A stretch of DNA of 64,000 bases from assembly GCA_012845835.1 (NCBI GenBank), contig JABAKD010000024.1, forward strand, positions 8,685,103 to 8,749,102, given 5' to 3'. Source of the DNA: Undaria pinnatifida (lineage: Eukaryota; Sar; Phaeophyceae; Laminariales; Alariaceae). The stretch's first letter is position 1, and every line of letters begins with the position of its first letter. The notes beneath the pieces are model-generated. The model searched no databases. It was not told the origin of the DNA and saw only the letters and a program-made list of their open reading frames with translations. Shown piece after piece: positions 40,001 to 46,000 of the stretch. Position numbers and translations under genes: made by a program.

Positions 40001-43000
40001 AAATATGTGTGAACGATGAACGACACACGATGAACTACGAGCCATGAACGATGGACGATGAAAATCCTGTGCACGTGGACGATGAAAATGTGTGTGCACG
40101 ATGAACGACGAGCGATGAACGATGCAATAAATGAGATATGCGTCCGCGTATGAATGAACAATCGAACGATGAACAGTGAAAAATGTGTGGTGCATGGTAT
40201 GTGCGATGAACGACGCCCGATTAGGTAAAAATATGTGTGCGCGATGAACGACACACGATGAACTACGAGCGATGGACAATGACGATGGAAATCCTGTTTA
40301 CATGGACGATGAAAATATGCGTGCGCGATGAACGACGAGCGATGAATGATGCATTATATGATATATGTGTCCACGATGAATGAACAACGAACGATGAACG
40401 TCGAAATATGTGTGAACGATGAACGACACACGATGATCTACGAGCCATGAACGATGGACGATGAAAATCCTGTGCACGTGGACGATGAAAATGTGTGTGC
40501 ACGATGAACGACGAGCGATGAACGATGCACTCTGTGTGCACAGCAGTAGTGAACGTGGAGCGATGCAATGATGTGTGTATATAATGAAACGAAACGGGCA
40601 GTAAGTAGCACCTGAGCTGTTAGTATTTAAAGCAGTAGTTCAAGCCGCCGTTCGTGCCGCGGCTTCGGGCAGTGTCGTATCGTTATACCACTAACTGTTC
40701 ATACGTTCATACCGTTCGATTTCTTTTTTGCTATCTTCGTAAAAACTCAAAGTATACTACTATAGCTGTGAGGTATTGGAGAATTCCGTGTAAACTCATA
40801 TTTGCAATCTGTTTCGTGATACTCCAATCGCGCCTGTTACGGGGTGTGCGTGCCCTCAACAAGGATGTGCCGGCGGCGCCCTTTAGCGCTGATTTTTTTC
40901 GACAACAGCAGCAGTGTTTTCCCAGGGTGCTTGCGAGTACGGGCAGTTGCCCAACATGAATTACAGCTCCACGTGACTTCACCATGGGATCCAATCCGAT
41001 TCATAGAACACCGTGTGCAGTGTAACGTATGATACAAGCATGATATAATGCTACCATTCGATACTCACGGAACGCTAGAATCTGATACCCGCAGAAAGCT
41101 ACGAACGGCACACCCTTATTTATTTGACCTTATGCCTCCCTATACTGGCTGTTGGCATGACGTCTTTGAAGCCCTTTGCTTAATTGAATGCCTTCTCGTC
41201 TAGGCAAAATTCACAACCACCGCTGGGTCTTCCGATGGCGCTCGTTCCGTACGTATCGTCTTATTGCCAAACTTATGAATAATATCCATGCGCTTAATGT
41301 AGGGCTTATCGCGGGTCGTCGACCGGCCCACGGGCCGGGTCAGGAAGTGTCTGCACTCTCGCGGGTCGAGTCAGGCGGTCTCACGGGTCGGGTCGGGTCG
41401 GTTCTGTTCAGGAGGTTTTCAAATCTTACGGGTCGGGTAAGATCGCGTCGGGTCGCCCTGACCCGGCTCGACCCGCGACAAGTGACCCGATCCTTGAAAA
41501 TTCTTTGATTTAATGTATCGTATGACCTGCATTGCTTGGGTTTTCTTGTGAGGACAGCCTTGGATGTCCCATGGGACATTCTCTAGGTGTGCCACCCCAT
41601 GGGACATCCCGTGGGAAACCCGACGTCCTGTGGGAGGACCCACGGGACGTCCCGTAGGAGGTTCATGGGATATCCCGTGGGATTGGTCCCATTTGATGTC
41701 CCATGGGAGTTGGATTTGTCTCATGTTGTCCCATGGGGATGTGTCCCATGGGACGTCCTACGGGGTGTCCCATTGGTTTGTCTTGTGGTACAACCCATGG
41801 GACATCCCGTAGGTGACCCCTGTATATCCCATGCTGTGGCCCGTGGGACGTCCCATGGGATATCCCATGCTGTGGCCCGTGGGACGTCCCATGTGATATC
41901 GCATGCTGTGGCTCGTGGAACGTTCCACGGAATATCCCATACTGTGGCCCGTGGGACGTCCCATGGCATATCCCATGCTGTGGCCCGTGGGACGTCCTAC
42001 GGGGTGTCCCATTGGTTTGTCTTGTGGTACAACCCATGGGACATTCCGTAGGTGACCCCTGTATATCCCATGCTGTGGCCCGTGGGACGTCCCATGTGAT
42101 ATCCCATGCTGTGGCCCGTGGGACGTTCCATGGAATATCCCATACTGTGGCCCGTGGGACGTCCCATGGCATATCCCATGCTGTGGCCCGTGGGACGTCC
42201 CATGGGATGTTTAAGGATTCCCGTGGGGCGTCCCACAGGAGTCCGAGTAGCTGATGTACATGACGCCAAACCGAGAGGCCAAGCAAGCAAGCAGGCGCGC
42301 GTAGAATTAAACATCAAACGAAGCTAACCGTGAGATTTGGAAACCTCTTGGCCCGACCCGTGAGAGTCCGAACTATCTCCTGACCCGACCCGACCCAGCC
42401 CGCGAGATTTTGGGACCTCCTGATCTGACAGGTTATGACCCGTGGAAAGCCCTCGACATTTCCTCACCTGTTGGTGCTCAAACGCATTCAGCGCTATGGG
42501 GGTGCAACTATTTTTCCCTGTTTCCTCGCTTCAGGTGGTCCGTTTTAACCCACTTAACCCATTTCCGACTCCTAAAATGTGTCTTATTCTAGTCTAACTT
42601 CAAGTGTTTTGTCGTCATGTCGGGACTGCGGCGCTAAAAGGGTTCATGCTAATAGCTTACGGTGAGAACGAAACGAAAGTGCAACCCAGACCTAACCCTA
42701 ACCCTAGCCCTAACCCTAACCCTAACCCTAAGGCTAAGGCTCGGGCTCGACCCGAGGTGGGCCGGGGTGGTCCTGCCATGCGTACATCGCTAATGAACTT
42801 GACGCGAACATCTGGAAAACCTAGGGCTTCTTGCGGGTCAGTGACCCGGCCCGCGGGTCGGGTCAGAAGGGTTTAAAAGACTTGCGGCTCAAGTCCGGAA
42901 TCGGGCCAATTGGGTTGTTCGATATCTCACGGGTTGGGTCGGGTCAGGAGATTTTCAAAAATAATATCACGGGTGGATCGAGTCGGGTCACCCTCTGACC

Positions 43001-46000
43001 CGACCCGACCCGACCCGCGAGAAGTGATCCGACCGTTGAAAAGCCATGGAAAACCCTGGGTCGGATCAACAGGATTGTTCGGTATGTCACGGGTCGGGTC
43101 GGATCAGGAGTTTTTCAGATATTACGGGTGGATCGGGTCGGGTCAGGAATTTTTCAGCTATTACGAGTGGACGATGATTGCGCCCGGTGTATCACGCAGC
43201 TTGCAAATAAGACCCTTGACCTGGTCGAACGCACAGCTGAGTTATTTCATTTTGTTTCATTTTGTTTCATTTTGTTTCATTTTTGTTTGAATGGACTCTA
43301 TTCTCGATTAATGTTGATGATTTTTTTATGTTGATGGTGTTTTTTTTTTAACTTTTGTTGCCGCTTCCAGGGAGATAACTTTCAAGACCGATCCAGAGAA
43401 TGGAGACTACGAGTTGGAGACGGGAGCCTCGAGAAACTTCGAGTCGTGGACCGACAAAAAGGCAACAGAAGATGAACACAACAAAGCCAGGTACGTTTTA
43501 CGTACAAGTACTCGTAGTGAAAATAGACCCTTGTTGGGATCCAAATATGGCGAGCCATAACACATCTGCTACGATAGGGGTGCGCTGTGGCCGTTTTTTT
43601 CTGAATGACGAAGCTCCATCACCCGTTTGGGAGTGTTGATAATAGTCGAGATATCTTGATTATAGTAAAGCGACCAAGACCAAGAAACGGCGATTGCGAC
43701 GTTTTCGAGCGTCTTCGAGTCGCGTGAGCGCGCAGCAGTGCCAGCTAGGAGTATGCCACACTCGTCCTGTAAGACCCCGTACACTGTTGTACGTCGGACA
43801 CCCGTTTGATTGTCCCCGAATCAGCAAAGCCGGATGCCTCTAATCTTCAGTTTTCATCGTCGATTGTTCGCTCTTAAGCCCGAAAGGAGCTAACTCGAAA
43901 TTGTCGGAATGAATGTCAGTCTTTCTTTGAAATATGAATTGTTTGTATACCTAGGCCATAGGCTTGTTTGTTCATCGGGTTGGACGTCCAAATTGTTCAA
44001 TCAGTTTTCAATTGTTCAAAACCAGTTTTCAATTGTTTAAAGTCGGTTTTAAATTGCTCAAAGTCGGTTTTTAGTTGTTCAAAGTCAGTTTTTAATTGTT
44101 CAAAGTCGGTTTTTTATTGTTCAAAATCAGTTTTTGATTGTTCAAAATCAATTTACAATTGTTCGAAATCAGTTTTCAAGTGTTCAAAGTCGGTTTTTAA
44201 TTGTTCACTAGTTTTTAATTGTTCAAAATCAGTTTTCAATTGTTCAAAATCAGTTTTTAATTGTTTTAAATCAGTTTTTAATTGTTCAAAATCAGTTTTT
44301 AATTGTTTAAAACCAGTTATTAATTGTTCAAAGTCGGTTTGTAATTGTTCAAAGTCGGTTTTTAATTGTTCAAAATCAGTTTTTAATTGTTCAAAGTCGG
44401 TTTTTAATTGTTGAAAATCGGTTTTAATTGTTCAAAATCAGTTTTTAATTGTTCAAAATCAGTTTCTCGTGTGAGATGTAGAGCTCCTAAGGGAGGAGCC
44501 TCAGAAAATCAGTGATGCGCCTTTGCCCTTCGTGTGTCATTAAACGACAATGAACGTTTTGTGGTGGCTTGTTTGGAGAGGGCGTGTTTTGTGTTCGCTT
44601 GCTTGGTGGTGGCTTTGTTAGGGTAGTGGCTTGGTTGGTGATGGCTTTGGTTGGTGCCGGGGTTCTTGATTATGTCATGTGCGGTGGTGGCTTATTTGGT
44701 GGTGATTCGTTTGGTGATGGCTTGTGCGGTGATACCCGCAAAATTACTGACAGAGCAGCTATTAATAGATGCCCCCAAAAAGTCCGTAAAAATTGCCACA
44801 CACCCGCAGTAATAGCTGGATTTCCGGCCGAAATAATGGCAGCTGATGTAATCACTTGCCTTTAGAGAGGAGGAGAAGAGCGATAGCATGAAGCAGTTCG
44901 AGAACCGCACGTTGGGCTCGAAGATCAGTAGCCGTTGAATACTGAATACCCGCAACGATTCTATCATAGCAGCTAGATACCCGCTAAACTGCTATGATAG
45001 CGGGAAGATAATGTCCGCAAAAATTATGCCGTATCAGCTTGATGCCCGCGAAAGTACCAGCAGCTAACAACATCGCTCGCGACTACGGCTGTGTCCTCCG
45101 TAGGGAGGAAGAGGAGAAGAGCGACAACATGAAGCAGCTCGAGAACCGCACTTTGGACTCGAAGATCGAGCTGGAGATTATGGACGCGTTGGATGAGATC
45201 AAAGCAGTCAACCGCAGGCACGAGGCGGTGGATACGGCCAACGTGCTCAAGGCTTCGGCCGCGCGGAGGGAGAAGGGCGGTTCCGACCAGGTAGGTTAAT
45301 CTACGGTACCCCATTAGGACTGCACCCCTGTTTCGGCGCCAAATTACTTGGAATTCGACGTAGGCATGTGCCTTTGCTCTGTGTGGTAGTCAAAATATTA
45401 AATTGGCAATGATTAAAGCTTGTCTCATTTATGAACTGTTCCCAAACCACGTCCACACCTCGATGGTAGTATACCGACAGCTTTCCCGAGCAAAATTTGT
45501 TGGAGTTTCGCCGAACTTTGGGGTATACGAAGATATATTTTATGAGCGGAAATAGACAATAAAAACACTATATCTAGACTACCCTAACCCTCCTTGTTCG
45601 TGCATTGCCGCCGCTCCATCGCAGGCTGACGCCCTCCCTGTTCCTGCACAATGCAGTAGTAAAATAGCCAAGTCAGCATTGATTAAAACTCGTTTCATTT
45701 ATATACCTACCTGATATATCCTAATCCTTCTTGTTCGCGAATTGCCGCCTCCCGATCGCAGACTGTCGCCCTCGCTGTTTCTGTAAATTGCAGTAGTTAA
45801 GGTTCAAGTCAGCATCGATTAAACTATTTTCATTTATACATGCATATCCTAATCCCCCTTGTTTGCGAATTGCCGCCGCTCCATCGCAGACTGTCGCCCT
45901 CGCTGTTCCTGCACAATGCAGTAGTAACGGGTCAAGTCAGCATCGATTACACCTCGTTTGATCTATACGCCTATTACCATAATCCCAGTTGTTCACGAAT

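Noticed and set aside
41663-42286. 207-codon minus-strand ORF with [11 protein letters not shown] repeats
   Set aside because: It is a by-product of the 36-bp satellite, whose length keeps all frames open.
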